Shown: positions 20,576 through 32,282, counted from the first letter of the stretch. The stretch is DNA of 64,000 bases from Hippopus hippopus (GCA_946811185.2 OX328105.1:41156845-41220844); one strand, 5' to 3'. Made by a program: numbers and translations. The notes: generated by a model not told the origin, from the letters alone.

Positions 20576-21800
20576 TTCATGATGATAAATTTTTTATGTT
20601 AATGATTTTGCTGTGATGTGTTGAATATTTTAATGAAGCAAAAGTTGTATCACATTTTTTCTCTCCCCAAAACTTCACCATTCATGCCATAGAAAAAATG
20701 TAACTAAATTTTTGAAAATTGTCTTGTCAAAAAGTACTGTTTATCAGATATCATTGATATTTGGTGTGAATGTTACATGTAGGTACATGTTAAAATATGC
20801 TTGTATTCACTGACATCATCATGACACGTGTAAACAATAGATTTTTTTTGCTTTCAATTTTTTTGGTCATTTTCTCCATGAAATTTTATTTCAGTGCAGG
20901 CTTCTTATGGCTAAATGTCTGTCGATGCCAATTAGTAATAGTTGTATGGCACATTTGTTTGTAAGCGATACAGAGCCTCCATAGCACTCTTATTTATCGT
21001 CTTTGTTTTTGCCTTTCTTATACTTATATCTGTTGTATGGAAAGACCGTGAGTGTCTGAGGAAAAACATCGTGTGCAGTGCTGATCATGAAATAATGGGA
21101 ATGTATGTGTAAGTCATGTGCTATAGATTACACACTGTTGAAAATGGCTATAATCCTCGGGTTGTGGATCACTTTATAGTTATTTTCTACTCTTTCAGAC
21201 ACAGATCTCGCCGTTTTAGCTGCGTTTAAATTGTCGTCTGGAATTGCTTTCAATTTGGACAAGTCCATGTATAAAATTTTGTCGTCTGGGAAAGAGCATG
21301 AGTGTGTTAACCCTTGGAGCGCCGAATAACCCAAGCACCCATTTTAAGCCCAGATATACTGCTTAATAATTGCATTATCAAGGTTGCTCGTGTTCAGAAT
21401 GTCTCAGCAAAGCGGACAGTGCAGATCAAAGATCAGACTGCACGTTTTGTGCAGTCTGATCTTGATCTACACTGGCCGCAAAGGCAAATAAATGAGTGAA
21501 AGGCACTTTAAACTCACTGGAACGTGAACCATCATAACGTCAAATAATCGCTGCAGGACAAATGACGGAGATCATTTGGCCGATGCGACATATGGTCGAA
21601 TGCAACATTTCGCCGAGGCGATGTTTTGGGGGACTGTGACATTTCGCCGAAAGTGGCCAAACGTGTGACGTCAAGTGCGACATATGGTGGAGCAGAAATT
21701 TATCAAACCATTATGTTTGTATCTATTCCTGCCATGTTGACCGTCAATTATTATATAAATACGCTTACAATTTAAACACGTCCAAATTTTAATAGATTGA
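20576..21800. other. Non-coding with M1 and M2 remnants
   Basis: A right-half M1 remnant at 21165-21300 (plus) and an M2 copy at about 21308-21500 with its core palindrome at 21418-21475. From 21530 to 21700 CATTTCGCCGA / TGCGACATATGG motifs recur (a short unknown repeat). No gene. Confidence 0.55.
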
Positions 21801-21804
21801 TCAT

Positions 21805-21995
21805 TTAAATGGTGTTTTACTCCGCTGTCATCATTATTTCAGTCATATCAGGGCTACAACTCGGATACACATGTACATGTATTTCCTGCGTTTCATCAGT
21901 GCTACACTTGGGCTCTGTACATAGTGTCCTTGTCCCAGGAAAAACCCAGTGCTTACAGGTGAGGCTTGAACCCGTGGCATGCAGGTTACGAATCC
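21805..21995 (-). mobile_element. SINE family B
   Basis: Shares GGTGTTTTAC-CCGCT-TCA, TTATTTCAGTCATATCAGGGC and the CCCAGTG block with copies at 30560-30745 and 39050-39280. The tRNA-like end is on the right and is worn here. Confidence 0.65.
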
Positions 21996-22364
21996 TACAA
22001 AAGGATTCTCAGTTTCTCATTCTCGCTTTTTCTTTTGTTCTTAGTTCTATTTCCACTCTACTTTGTTATTTTTTTTCTCCTCTCTTTATCAATTTCTCCT
22101 TATTTCTGTTTTTGTGTACATTTTTCTTTTTTTTTTTTCTCTCTATCTAGTTATTTACACCTTGTCTCTATATGTTTTGTTACCATTATCTGTCATCTTG
22201 TATTGTTAATTTGATTGTAGGGGAAAGGCAGAATTTAAGTTGGAAGAACTTGTGGCCCGATCCCATTCACTTACTGAATAAAATATGTTTAAACTAAAAT
22301 ACAAAAGGGACCCCCGATTATATTTACTACAAAAGTAAAGAAATAAAATCACTTTGTTGCTTCC

Positions 22365-22530
22365 GAGCTCGGTAGCTCAGTCGGTAACCTACAGGACTTC
22401 AGACCAGGGGGTCCCTGGTTCGCATCCCCAGCTCAGCGAATTTCTGTCCGAGGATGGTAGTCATTGCGATAGGGTTTGTTCCTCTGTCACAGCTGATCAA
22501 TGTATCGACGATGGTTGTGTGTGGAATAAG
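22365..22530 (+). mobile_element. tRNA-derived SINE (family A), truncated
   Basis: The best tRNA-like head in the window: GAGCTCGGTAGCTCAGTCGG (box A) and CTGGTTCGCATCCCCAG (box B), then the family body as far as TCGACGATGGTTGTGTG. The anticodon stem does not pair, so I do not call a tRNA. Confidence 0.75.
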
Positions 22531-24411
22531 AAGTTGAGCGTACAAGCATCTTTCAAACGTTGTGATAAGGAAAAAAATGATTTAAGCTACTATAATTGAA
22601 TTCTCACATTACAAAAACGTTTTCACAACTATGTTATGATCACATTGACCTTATCACCGAATTTCGTTTATTTCTCATTAACTTTGTAATCTAGAAATAG
22701 CAGAAAGTTTGAAAATGGTGCACGAGTTTAAATCATCTGTAGAGCTAAAGTATTTTTAAAGTTTTAACTGTTTCAATCAAAACAATTTGCAGGGAATTTT
22801 GAAAAATTCAATCAGCCAAAAACGTAAGATTGATCATTTTGTTAATGGATCCTTACATTGTAATCCCGGTCCACATTCTTATAACATTATTACAAGAGAT
22901 TTTTCAGTTTTCTCGATAATGAATCATGCTCTTTAAGTGGAAGCTGCATGATTCTACGATACGTATCGACCCTACCTGTCTGAGCAGACAGACTTCCAGT
23001 TGCATAAAACCCGAACTGTGCATACCGACAGCGTAAACTTGCATTATATAACGTTCTTGAACGACCTTTTTTGAATAATGATATGTGCAAAGCAGACAGC
23101 AGTAGAACGAAGTAATAAGTGAACAGTTCAACTCACTGTACTGAAACTTATGTAGCAACTCAACTGAGCTTGATCGGGACAACGTTAAGGTGCCATTTGA
23201 AATGATGAATCAAGGGCATAGCGCCCGCTACGCACAATACGCACGTGCTTAGGAAAAAAATACCACGACCAAAGTTGCAAGTCTCAATATCACATACATG
23301 TACTGATTTTTCTGCAGATATACATGCATTGTCAAACTAAAAAGATGTGCAAAAATGATGCAATGAAGGAATTCCTCTAGGCTTTTCAATAAATGGTGAT
23401 GCTTCAGCTCCGTCCCCATTGGCATTTTGTGCCACACTGTGCGTATAAATATTCTAAACCTGGCTACGCCTATGTAATCTTCCTTTGTGGAAAGGGTTAC
23501 TGCATCTGCATGTAATGATTGTCCATGCCCTTGGGGTGTGTTTGGGCCGATAATTTCAATAAAAAATCTAGATAGAATTTCCATGGTAAATATGTAGAAT
23601 ACTTATGAAAATAAAAAATTTTCTCCAACATTGGCCTGAGCAGACTGCCAGGGCTGATACTTGTCACAGAATCATGAAGACCACCTTTAAAGAGCGTGGT
23701 TCATATCCAATCACTTTATATCAAAACGTTAAAGATTACGTATTGGGCTTTATAAAACACATCAAAGCAAATTACTGATGGTATTTTATTTCATGATGTT
23801 TTCGCCTGAAATGATTTTGAAACGGAAAAAGGTGTACACGAAACATGAATGAGCGGATTTGAATACGAGCACAAGTAGTGCTCCTTTTTAATTTTCATTA
23901 TTGCGAGTAGTGCTTTGTCTATTGTATACAGGAACGAAAATGTTAAGGGATGATCTGTCAAGTTGGACTGTCCGGCTCAATATCAAATCAACACTTTTCT
24001 GTGTCCGACTCAATATCAATGGGTAAAGTGAATTGGAAAGTTTAGCGTTTTCACATTGAAAAACCTTTCTCAAATGCTACTAAATATCGAGTAAACTGGA
24101 AATTCCTTTGTAATGATGTAATATGAGTGTTGTCTGGGATGGTTATCAAAGTAAATGTCCAATAACAAAATTACCAATCTTACTTTTTTGGCTCATTGAA
24201 GCTTACAAAATTGACCGAAAACGGTGTTTATAAAAACGGGTTCCACTAAGAGCGGAAATACGTCACAAAATTACAAACGACTTCTTCGCAGAGAATGATT
24301 AAAACCTGTATTACAGAGCTCCATTTCTTATGTTTCGAGGCCCGTACCAGGTGCGAATTTACGTTAAAAAATGTCCGACTCTAGATCGTGTCCGACTCTC
24401 TATCACTTTAC
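22531..24411. other. Non-coding, no gene recognised
   Basis: Open frames at 22890-23182 and 23249-23584 (minus) show no domain, and the second ends in a low-complexity hydrophobic tail. Around 23940-24410 TGTCCG-CTC-ATATC motifs occur near both ends with CTTTACCC, suggesting another unclassified element. Confidence 0.4.
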
Positions 24412-24685
24412 CCCAACCCTTTCCTACATGACAAGTTTAAGACTTTCCCAAATAAAAAACATCTCCAAATGACATATACTAAATTGCTACAAAAGATCTT
24501 AGGTTTTCTGATAGGATAAAATACATTATGGAAAAAAGGAGAAAATGCTGGTTGGTAGTATTTTCTCTTTTTTCCACAATATTTTCCAAGAGCTCTCTCC
24601 CACAAAAGCTATCTTCTTTTCTCGAAATGTTTTCAAAAGAACTCTCCCATAAGGTCGTTAATTCAGGGTTGTTTTGGAAAGACTG
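24412..24685 (-). mobile_element. M1 MITE with duplicated right part
   Basis: CCCTTTCCTACATGACAAG to TTGTTTTGGAAAGAC. The right hairpin arm and the CTCTCCCA segment occur twice (24570-24605 and 24618-24650), so there has been an internal duplication. Confidence 0.65.
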
Positions 24686-26244
24686 TAGACCGAAAATCTT
24701 TTCACTGTGCTATTGTTTACAAAAGATGTTTGAAGCAGAGACAGAAACATTAGACTGTGAGAAATATAGGGAAAAAAGTAGTTCTGGCAAACATTCTAAA
24801 ACTATACCATCACTAGTGATGATACCATATCGTCACTAGTGATGTTATTCACATGAAAAACTGAAAAAATAATACACTGAGAAATCCAACTAATTCACTG
24901 ATAGGAATGTAGAAAATAAAACTCTTTCTTCTGAGTTTCAGTGAATTGTATTCGCAACATAGGAAACAGATCGAGTTTATATATTAGGCGCCAAAAAAGT
25001 TTACAAGGGAGATTTTTGAAATGTTGCGCGAAAAAGGAAAAAGATAACTTGTCGGAGAAGTTTCGTAACAAAAAGTGTAATGCGACCGTTCACCTATTAG
25101 GTCTGTCTTCAGAAATTAGATAATAATAATAAAAAAAAAACCTGCTCGTATGTCACCTAAAATAGAAGTTCGTTCAAAGACTGTGAAATCCTTAACAAGT
25201 CTTAATCATGTTACTTCACGCTATATCAGACGCGAAAAACGGTAGGAGCCACAAAAGGAAGAAAACAACTTCTAGAAAAGGAAACAATTTTATTTGTTCT
25301 TTTGTTTGTTTGCTTTTTGGAATTTTTTCTCTTTTTATTACCGCATTTTTTCCGAATGAAATGGAAAAGGTAGGGAAAAAGGAACATCAACTGCTTGCAC
25401 AAGTCATTTCAATTTTTCATCTTTTGCAACAGAGTATCAGCTGCTAATGCCTCAGAACACGTATTTTCAACAAGTAAATAAATCTATAAACAATACAATC
25501 CGATATCAACTGTTTAACCATTAGCCTGCTAGGTGCGGCATAATGTGCTTATGCAGACCGTGTAGATTAATATCAGACTGCACAGAACGTGAAGTCTCAT
25601 ATTCGGTCTACTCTCTGCGATGCTGTGATATTTTTCTAAAACAACCTTTCAAAGGAAACATTTGTATTTTTTTATCAGTTGGAAAATATTCCTGTCTTTT
25701 AACAATTTACAGTTTAACAATTTTAACAATTTACAATCAAAGAATATAATGAACACGAATCAACTAATTAAATTCGTTACTATGGTTTCTGAAGCTTTTT
25801 TGAAATGCTTGCTTATAATTACCGGAAATAGCTTGTCGGGTTTCCATTGATGTATTTTATGTGAACTGTAGGAAAATGAAATGTTTAAAGATTCTGCAGA
25901 CAATGTTTTATTAATACCTTACAGCGTATTATGGAAGTCATGGTTACAGAACTTTGACTTTGAAACTTCTCGCAGACCACGTTCGTATCTTGCGATTATA
26001 TTATATAGAAAGGAGCGAAATTTTACGTGTTGATTTGGCGAGATATAACAATTAGCAGTAAAGCGACTCTCTTGTGTTAGGAGGATATCTGGACAAATGT
26101 TCAATTTGTTTGTTATGCCAATTATTATCTAACAATGTATGTTGCTAGACGCCGTATTTCAGTCGTATGACACGGGTAAATGCATCTATCATTGTGTTAA
26201 TGGAGTTCTGTCTCAAAAACTTCTGTTAAAACACATAAATTTAC
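24686..26244. other. Non-coding, one M2 fragment
   Basis: An imperfect palindromic pair ATCACTAGTGAT / TCACTAGTGAT is at about 24808-24842. An M2 core fragment is at about 25557-25610. Open frames here are short, Lys-rich or hydrophobic, and have no splice context. Confidence 0.4.
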
Positions 26245-27780
26245 CGTACATCAGTTACACCAATTTCCTGCAGTACATCAGTTATATCGCTTTTCTTCAG
26301 TACATAAGTTATGTCAGTTTTTTGCATTAAGTCTTTACCAAATGACAAAATTTTAGACTTGTTCAAATTGAAAGCATTTGCATGACAACAAAATAAAGGT
26401 GACTCAAAAATTGAAACTTGACTTCAGAAAAGTAAAAAACATGTGGTTACTAGCATTTTCTCCTTTTCCCACAATGTTTTCAGAAGGCTTTTTCTTCTAG
26501 GTCGTAAAAACCAGGGATTGTTTGGTAAAGGGTTAAGCCAATTATATCAAATTTCACATCAATTATGTTCATGTTCTTCAGTACATCAGTTATGTTCATA
26601 TTCTCTGCACCAGTACATCTCTTATGTCAATTTTCTGTAGTACATCTGTTCACCAATTTTCTGCATTACATCAGTTATGTCTTCTTTCTCCAATACAACA
26701 GTTATGTTCGTTTTCTCCATTACATTTTGTCAGTTTTCTTTTTCTTTTTTTTTTTTTACAACACATCAGTTAAACAGTTCTCCTCGGTAAAATTTTGTGC
26801 TCGTTTTCTTCAATACATTGGTCTGGCCAGTTCTGTCCAGTTTATTAATTATGTCAGTTTTCTACAGCACACCACAAATACCATTAAAACATCAAAGCTT
26901 GTCATTTTTCTCTGGAAATTCAGTGAGGTCTATTTCCCAATCGAAGAACTAGTGTCTGTTTTTCTCATTACACTCAACTGTGTAAGTAAGTTCGTAATGT
27001 CAGTATTCCTAAGCACAACAATTGTGACAGATTCCTCAAGTACATTAATCATATCAACTTTCTCAACATCAATTATGTTCTTTGTCTCCTGAATGTTCGT
27101 TATGTTTGTTGTCTGCAGTACATCAGTTATGTTAGTGTTATCCAGTAAACCAGTTATTTCAGTTTTCATCCATACAAGAGCTATATCAGTTATCTAGTAC
27201 ATCAGTTATGTCAGGTTTCTCTAGTACACTAGTATTGTAAAATTTCTTTAGTAAATTAGTTATGTTAGTTTTCATCTTTAAAAGAGCTATGTCAGTCATC
27301 CAGTGCATCAGTTATGTTAGGTTTCTCTTGTACACTAGTACTTTTAAACTTCTCCAGTAAATCAGTATGGACAGTTTTCTCCAGTACACAAGTTATGTAA
27401 GTTTTCTCCAGTACACAAGTTTTGTCAGTTATCCAGTACATCAGTTATGTCAGGTTTCTACAGAACACCAGTATTATTAAATTTCAGTTATGTTATGTCA
27501 GTTTTCAGTTAACCAGCTGTTTCAGTTTTTCAATACATCATCGTTAATGTCAGATTTCTTCAGTACACCAGTATTGTTATTTTTTCCGGTATATCAGCTA
27601 TGTCACTTGTCTTCAGTGCATCAGTTGTGTCAGTATACCTTAGCACAACAACTGTACTAGTTTTTTTCAGTAATTCAGTAATGTCATTCTTCTCCAGTAC
27701 ATTATTTATGCCAGTGCTCTCAAGTACATAAGGTATACAAGCTTTATACAGTGCACCAGCTATGTCATTCTGATCATTAT
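26245..27780. repeat. Degenerate 27-bp satellite-like repeat, interrupted by M1
   Basis: Dozens of diverged copies of a unit like CAGTACATCAGTTATGTCAG-TTTTCTC. An M1 element sits inside it at 26327-26535. The 27-bp period keeps frames open (for example 26565-27092), giving a repeating SYVSFLQYI-like peptide that I read as non-coding. Confidence 0.8.
26327..26535 (-). mobile_element. M1 MITE inside the 27-bp repeat
   Basis: TTAA at 26327-26330 and 26532-26535. Left hairpin arm largely deleted (GTGGTTACTAGC), right arm intact. Confidence 0.8.
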
Positions 27781-27849
27781 TTAGCCAGGCCTATAAGTTG
27801 GAAGTCTCAACAAAAACAGCTGATTGTAGTTTCAGCCTTCGAAAGACGT

Positions 27850-28254
27850 CAAGTTTATATGGACCATGCTCTGTGAGAAGGTGATTTATGCATTTGCAAA
27901 AAGTATCTACCCCTGTCAGCCGGCCAAGTCTGCACAGGCTTACCTGGGTCGCAAAATATTTTTTTTTTTTTTATTTCAAAGGACGGTTCTATACATGATT
28001 TGGTCGGTTTAAAAATAAAAAAAAAAAAAAAAAAACTGAGCCATGCTCTGTGAATTGGGGGCTTAATGCATCTGCAAAGAGTATCGACCCATGTCAGCTT
28101 GCGTGGACTGCGCAGGCTGACATTGGTCGAAACTTTTTTTTTTGTAAATTTTATGCATGTCCAAGGACCATTCTACCCCCATAATAGTATGATGCTTGGT
28201 ATCGTGCATCACGAAGATGCATTTAGCCCCCATTTGCCAGAGCATGGCTCATCT
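27850..28254 (+). mobile_element. Two M3 MITEs in tandem
   Basis: A truncated copy (about 27850-28010, CCATGCTCTGTGAGAAGG) ends in a poly(A/T) stretch. A fuller one (28042-28254) runs from GAGCCATGCTCTGTG to GCCAGAGCATGGCTC, with the core around CAGCTTGCGTGGACTGCGCAGG. Poly(T) at 27961-27972 and poly(A) at 28016-28035. Confidence 0.7.
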
Positions 28255-29200
28255 GTATTATGCGACGACTACAGTAGCAAGTTCTACCTGCTTGGTATAA
28301 GGTACTAACACATATACTTGGCGCTGACAGCGCTAATGCATGTAAGTTGTTCATAATATTTTTACAGTGATACAATGTAATCTGCTGCAAAGTATTCCCT
28401 TGTATAAGGATTTAAAGAATAGTTCTAAGCTCATTATATTCTTGTGCTATCATCTTCCAATCTCATTTCTGTGGAAACATTGTCTCTCTTTCATGTTTAA
28501 CAAGATCCACAACGGTATGGCACGCAAGGTATTTAATTAATGCAGTCATTTGTTCGTATTATTATTATTTTTTTTTTTTTCTGACCCCTACCTTTAATTA
28601 ACCCGTTATAATGTTAGCTAATAAAGGGTTACTTTGAATATTGCAATAATTTGGTAGATTCAAAACCAATAGTTGCTTACTCCTCTTTTTCACATTTTTT
28701 TTCCCAAGTCTGTACACTACAAATACATCAAACGGTCGTATTCGTGGGGAAACGGTTCACAACTTACTCAGTTTGCATGACAGCCTGATGGGATCGAGAG
28801 ATTTTCCAGTTTCACACCATTTATTTTTATTTCCAATGAGAGTTGAGTAAAAATCACTACCTTTGACTCTCTGCCGTCCTTTATCAGCCAACCAACAGCT
28901 TTGCTGTTTCTTTCTTCTAAAAATACGCCCAGTGGCCTACACAAGTAGCTACAGAAATAGCGCCTCAACCGACGATGCCTTTTGCTATTCCGCATCAAAC
29001 ACATCTACTCATGAAAAATTACAGTGAAAAAAAGGTTCCTTTTATGTGGGAACGGGCACAAATTATTTTCTCAAGAAATAACAAATTTTCTCTCAGCTTC
29101 CACAGAAATCATCTCCAGAAATCATTTGTGTGGCCAAAAATTGAAAATTACAAAGTTAATATTGAGTGTGACCACCTTGAACATCATAAGATGCTTTTAA
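28255..29200. other. Non-coding; a repeat related to 40930-41800
   Basis: About 28790-29110 resembles 40930-41045 plus 41480-41670 (shared CTTTGACYCTCTG, TTTGCTATTC and CAAACACA blocks), so it is an interspersed repeat. No gene. Confidence 0.45.
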
Positions 29201-29401
29201 GTGTGTGTGGTACTCATCTTATGTGACTTCATCAACCTCAAAATGAGATTCAACACCCGTAAGGCACTGATTCAAGAGTGGAACAATATTTCACAGAAAT
29301 GTATAGCAGCCCAGGAGTTGTCTGTGTCTCGGCGATATCAACATTCAATTGATGTTCGCGATGGTCACACTGTTAACTTTGTGAATTTCATTTTTTGACC
29401 A
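29201..29401 (+). pseudogene. Tc1-like transposase C-terminal fragment
   Basis: The frame contains ALIQEWNNISQKCIAAQELS then SRRYQHSIDVRDGHTVNF. This matches the end of Tc1-family transposases (ALxxEWxxIP ... RRxxAxIxARGGHTxY). Only the last 50 or so residues remain and the preceding catalytic part is absent. Confidence 0.55.
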
Positions 29402-30140
29402 CACAAATTCAGGTTTTTGATTTGAGATAAACTATTCATTTGATTTTTATGAAATTTTTGACACTGAGCCATTATATAGGCCTATGACCATTTGACATAG
29501 TGAATTTTCGTTGTCATGTATTTATTTTTGTTCGAGATATTACTTTAAAACCAAGGTGTGCGTTTTTAAATGTACTCAATGTATTTAGAACGCAGCGAAA
29601 GAGGAAGTCCGACGCGTTTTTAAATGTACTCAGTGTACATGAAACATTTTACGAGGTGTAATTTCAGTAGATTACCATTGCAGTTCAAGGTGATTACGGT
29701 CAAAATTTAGCATTAGGACAGTGAACGATGTAGGTCCTAGATCAGAGCAGTCTGATCTTGATCTACGTTGTACGCAAAAGCCACTTTAGTCGCCTTTTGC
29801 AGTGACAGAGCTAAACACGGGACAAATACAGCTTATTTGACTTTTCAAGCCTCTCAGTGCTTTGATTTTCCTGTTCCAATTTAATGATCACATATAGTCG
29901 AGTTGATGAATTGATCACCTTGGAAGTGACAAGTTATTTCTGTTTAAGTATCGCGTTGATAGTTTATATAGGACTTCATACGCAAAACATGCAATATATA
30001 GTAAGACAAATACCCCTTCCGGTTTTTTTCCCCCCTCGAGTGGGAGGGGTGGGGAAGAGAGAAAGAGGAAAAGCGGGTTACCATTTAAAAGCATAAGGTA
30101 ATTTCAGAAGTAAATTTTGAATATTTCCTTAAAGGAGAGT
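29402..30140. other. Non-coding with M2 core fragment
   Basis: An M2 palindrome is at about 29733-29770 with a shortened loop. The remainder, including the C-rich stretch near 30030, has no gene I can support. Confidence 0.4.
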
Positions 30141-30144
30141 TTTT

Positions 30145-30445
30145 ACGGTGATTAAACGCCGTTTTCAAAATTATTTTAGTTATATCGCAGCGGTCAGTGC
30201 ACATATCCGTGCCTTCCTGGAGTTTTCTTCTGTAAGTTTTACACAATATTCTTCCCAAGTCACTGGCTCTTGTCCTTCATAACCATCGTCGAAACAATGA
30301 TCAGAAGTTAAAAGGAATGAATCCTATCGCCATGTCTATCATCAATCCTCGGAAAGAAATTGGCTGACCTGGGGATTGAAACCAACGACCACTAATCTCA
30401 AGTCCCTCACGCTACCGACTGCTCTACCGAGCTCGGCACTACAGA
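30145..30445 (-). mobile_element. tRNA-derived SINE (family A), full length
   Basis: The minus-strand head at the right (GAGCTCGGTAGAGCAGTCGG) gives a clear box A. The body runs down to the GTTTAATCACCG tail at the left. Confidence 0.75.
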
Positions 30446-30559
30446 TGAAATACTACATGGTAACTGATAATAAACTTTTTTACCTCTAGGTAGATATTGG
30501 AATTTCCCGATAATGGTCATGATAGGGTATTGAGTTTATAACCCACTTTTAATGAATGA

Positions 30560-30745
30560 ATAAATGGTGTTTTACCCCGCTTTCAACGTAATCTGCCATA
30601 TCACGTCGACAGCCCACATATTCATGTATTTCCTGGGTTTCACCAATACTAGGCTAGGGCTCCGAGGTGTCTTGCCCAAGGACACTCCTATGAAAAACCT
30701 AGTGGTCACGAGTCCTACACTTTACCACCAAGACAAAGACGACCC
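30560..30745 (-). mobile_element. SINE family B
   Basis: AATGGTGTTTTACCCCGCTTTC at the left, TCTTGCCCAAGGACACTCC in the middle, TACACTTTACCACCA at the right. Confidence 0.7.
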
Positions 30746-30784
30746 CTATAGCTTACTTTGGTCGTTTAATTAAAGCGACTTTCA

Positions 30785-31130
30785 CAGCTATAGTTGCCTT
30801 GGCGGTCAGTGTAGATCAAAACCAGTTTGTAAAAAGGTTGCAGTCTGGTCTTAATCTATCCTATCCATTAAGCCGCCATAATCGGGACATTAGCAGCCTT
30901 GAAATTATAATTATATTGGTCTTATTTCCAAACTTAAACGTCTGCTTAGATTTCTTATGTGCTGTAAAGATGGACTCTTAACCATTGGGCTGCTAAGCGC
31001 GACTCACTGACCTTTTGTGGACAATGTAGATCAAGATCAGACTGCACAGATCATTCAGGTTTTTTACTATCGGCATGGATATTTTTTTTTTTTTTTTTTT
31101 TTTCAAATATCTCAGCAGGTTAAGGGATAA
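30785..31130. mobile_element. Two M2 copies
   Basis: One around 30800-30990 (GTGTAGATCAAAACCAG, GTCTTAATCTATCC). A second from about 30978 runs from TAACCATTGGGCTGCTAAGC through GTAGATCAAGATCAGACTGC to TCAGCAGGTTAAGGG, with a 24-nt poly(T) insertion. Confidence 0.65.
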
Positions 31131-31149
31131 GGGTTGTTGTGGCTACGTG

Positions 31150-31430
31150 GTTCTGGCATTAGTCTAGATTTCTAATCAGGAAACTCTTGTTCGAATTTCT
31201 TCCGCTGGTATCGGTCACGTGGGGGTGTCCATGAGCAAAACACTGTTGAAGTCAAGCCTTGTAGGCCTAGTAGTGAAACCTGGGAATGATAGTCTAGATT
31301 TCTAATCAGGAAACTCTGTTCGAATTTCTGCTGCTGGTATTGGTCACGTTGGGGTGTCCATGGGCAAAACACTGTTGAAGTCAAGCCTTGTAGGCCTAGT
31401 AGTAAAACCTAGGAATGATAGAAACAACTT
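31150..31430. repeat. Direct repeat of about 125 bp
   Basis: AGTCTAGATTTCTAATCAGG ... GTCAAGCCTTGTAGGCCTAG occurs twice (about 31160-31280 and 31289-31410) with few differences. Confidence 0.8.
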
Positions 31431-31469
31431 GATAGGACTGAACTGCTGTTGAGAGTGGCATAAAATGCT

Positions 31470-31546
31470 ATTTGACCATTTACTCCACAATCCCGAGTTT
31501 AAACGACGCTGAGAGAGAAACCTTTTTTAAAACAATGCGGGAAAAG
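31470..31546 (+). mobile_element. M1 MITE left half, truncated
   Basis: ACTCCACAATCCCGAG to AACAATGCGGGAAAAG, then an abrupt join to the retroelement-like block at 31547. Confidence 0.7.
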
Positions 31547-31677
31547 AAGCCTTACGAACAAAGTCCGCAACAAAGAAACAAATGAACAAATGCATGGCAG
31601 GGACCAGGCAGGATTCGAAACTAGAACGCCCGGACGAAAGGCCAATACCATAACCACTGAGCTGAAGAGAATTCTCT

Positions 31678-31751
31678 TTGGCTCAGTGGTTATGGTATTG
31701 GTCTTTTAAACCTCGAAAAATGAGGATATTTGTCCGCACGGGTTCGAATCC
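31678..31751 (+). promoter_or_regulatory. tRNA-Lys-like Pol III promoter, copy 1
   Basis: Box A TTGGCTCAGTGG at 31678-31689 and box B GGTTCGAATCC at 31741-31751, 52 nt apart. The loop CTTTTAA with anticodon TTT matches tRNA-Lys(UUU), flanked by GGT/ACC pairs. The variable region is too long for a working tRNA. Confidence 0.65.
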
Positions 31752-31810
31752 CTCCAGGTGCAGTTTATATTTGAGCTATGCATTTGTTGTGAACTTTCAT
31801 GTTCGTAAGA

Positions 31811-31828
31811 TGGGGGCTCGTCCGGAAT
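31811..31828 (+). other. tRNA-Pro-type primer-binding site, copy 1
   Basis: TGGGGGCTCGTCCGGAAT matches 17 of 18 positions of the complement of tRNA-Pro's 3' end (the one difference is position 16). Confidence 0.65.
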
Positions 31829-32003
31829 TGGCCGTTGAGCCATTTGTTGTCTAATTAATAGACTTACTGCCTAATTAGGCTTTCTGTCATCAAAATGATG
31901 ACATTTAAGAGGTGGGGTGTGTTACGGGAGATCACTCCTTCCTTACTGCATAGCTTTCCCGTGTAAAATCAATACCTGACAACTGCGTTGGGGAGAATTC
32001 TCT

Positions 32004-32077
32004 TTGGCTCAGTGGTTATGGTATTGGTCTTTTAAACCTCGAAAAACGAGGATATTTGTGCGCACGGGTTCGAATCC
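32004..32077 (+). promoter_or_regulatory. tRNA-Lys-like Pol III promoter, copy 2
   Basis: Box A at 32004-32015 and box B at 32067-32077 with the same CTTTTAA loop. Here the T-arm stem CGGG/CCCG is intact. Confidence 0.65.
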
Positions 32078-32136
32078 CGCTAGGTGCGGTTTGTGTTTGA
32101 GCTATGCATTTGTTGCGAACTTTCATTTTCGTAAGA

Positions 32137-32154
32137 TGGGGGCTCGTCCGAGAT
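32137..32154 (+). other. tRNA-Pro-type primer-binding site, copy 2
   Basis: TGGGGGCTCGTCCGAGAT also matches 17 of 18, but differs at position 15. The consensus of the two copies is a perfect tRNA-Pro complement. Confidence 0.65.
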
Positions 32155-32282
32155 GAAGCCATGCATAAAGGAGTGGTCTCCTGTAACAGGAGAAAATGCA
32201 CTCTCTTGCACTACGGATCATTCCCATTCACCTCTGTAGTTGGCTCGGAAAGTAGTCCGTCATCACGTTATATTTTCGTCAC

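Larger units (their letters stand above)
31553..32188 (+). mobile_element. Tandem TRIM-like retroelement with tRNA-containing LTRs
   Basis: Two direct repeats (31667-31828 and 31991-32154, over 90% identical by eye) each contain a tRNA-like unit and end with a tRNA-Pro primer-binding site. A third, inverted and diverged copy lies at 31553-31668 and meets the first at the palindrome AGAGAATTCTCTT. Between the direct copies, 31829-31906 is a short internal part leading to a purine-rich tract (31907-31919, AAGAGGTGGGGTG), after which TGTTACGGGAG could open a second LTR (31920-32136). Alternatively 31920-32188 forms a unit with 19-bp inverted ends (TGTTACGGGAGATCACTCC, GGAGTGGTCTCCTGTAACA). There is no coding sequence. 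The LTR model has one flaw: the LTR would end in GTAAGA rather than CA. Confidence 0.6.

Noticed and set aside
22365..22440. Possible tRNA gene
   Set aside because: Box A and box B are good but the anticodon stem does not pair and the sequence continues into a SINE body shared with several other loci.
23249..23584. 111-codon minus-strand frame
   Set aside because: No recognisable domain, no splice signals, and low-complexity ends. Too weak to list as a gene.
26565..27092. 175-codon open frame, possible membrane protein
   Set aside because: It is entirely made of the diverged 27-bp repeat. The hydrophobic look comes from TTT/TTC codons in the unit.
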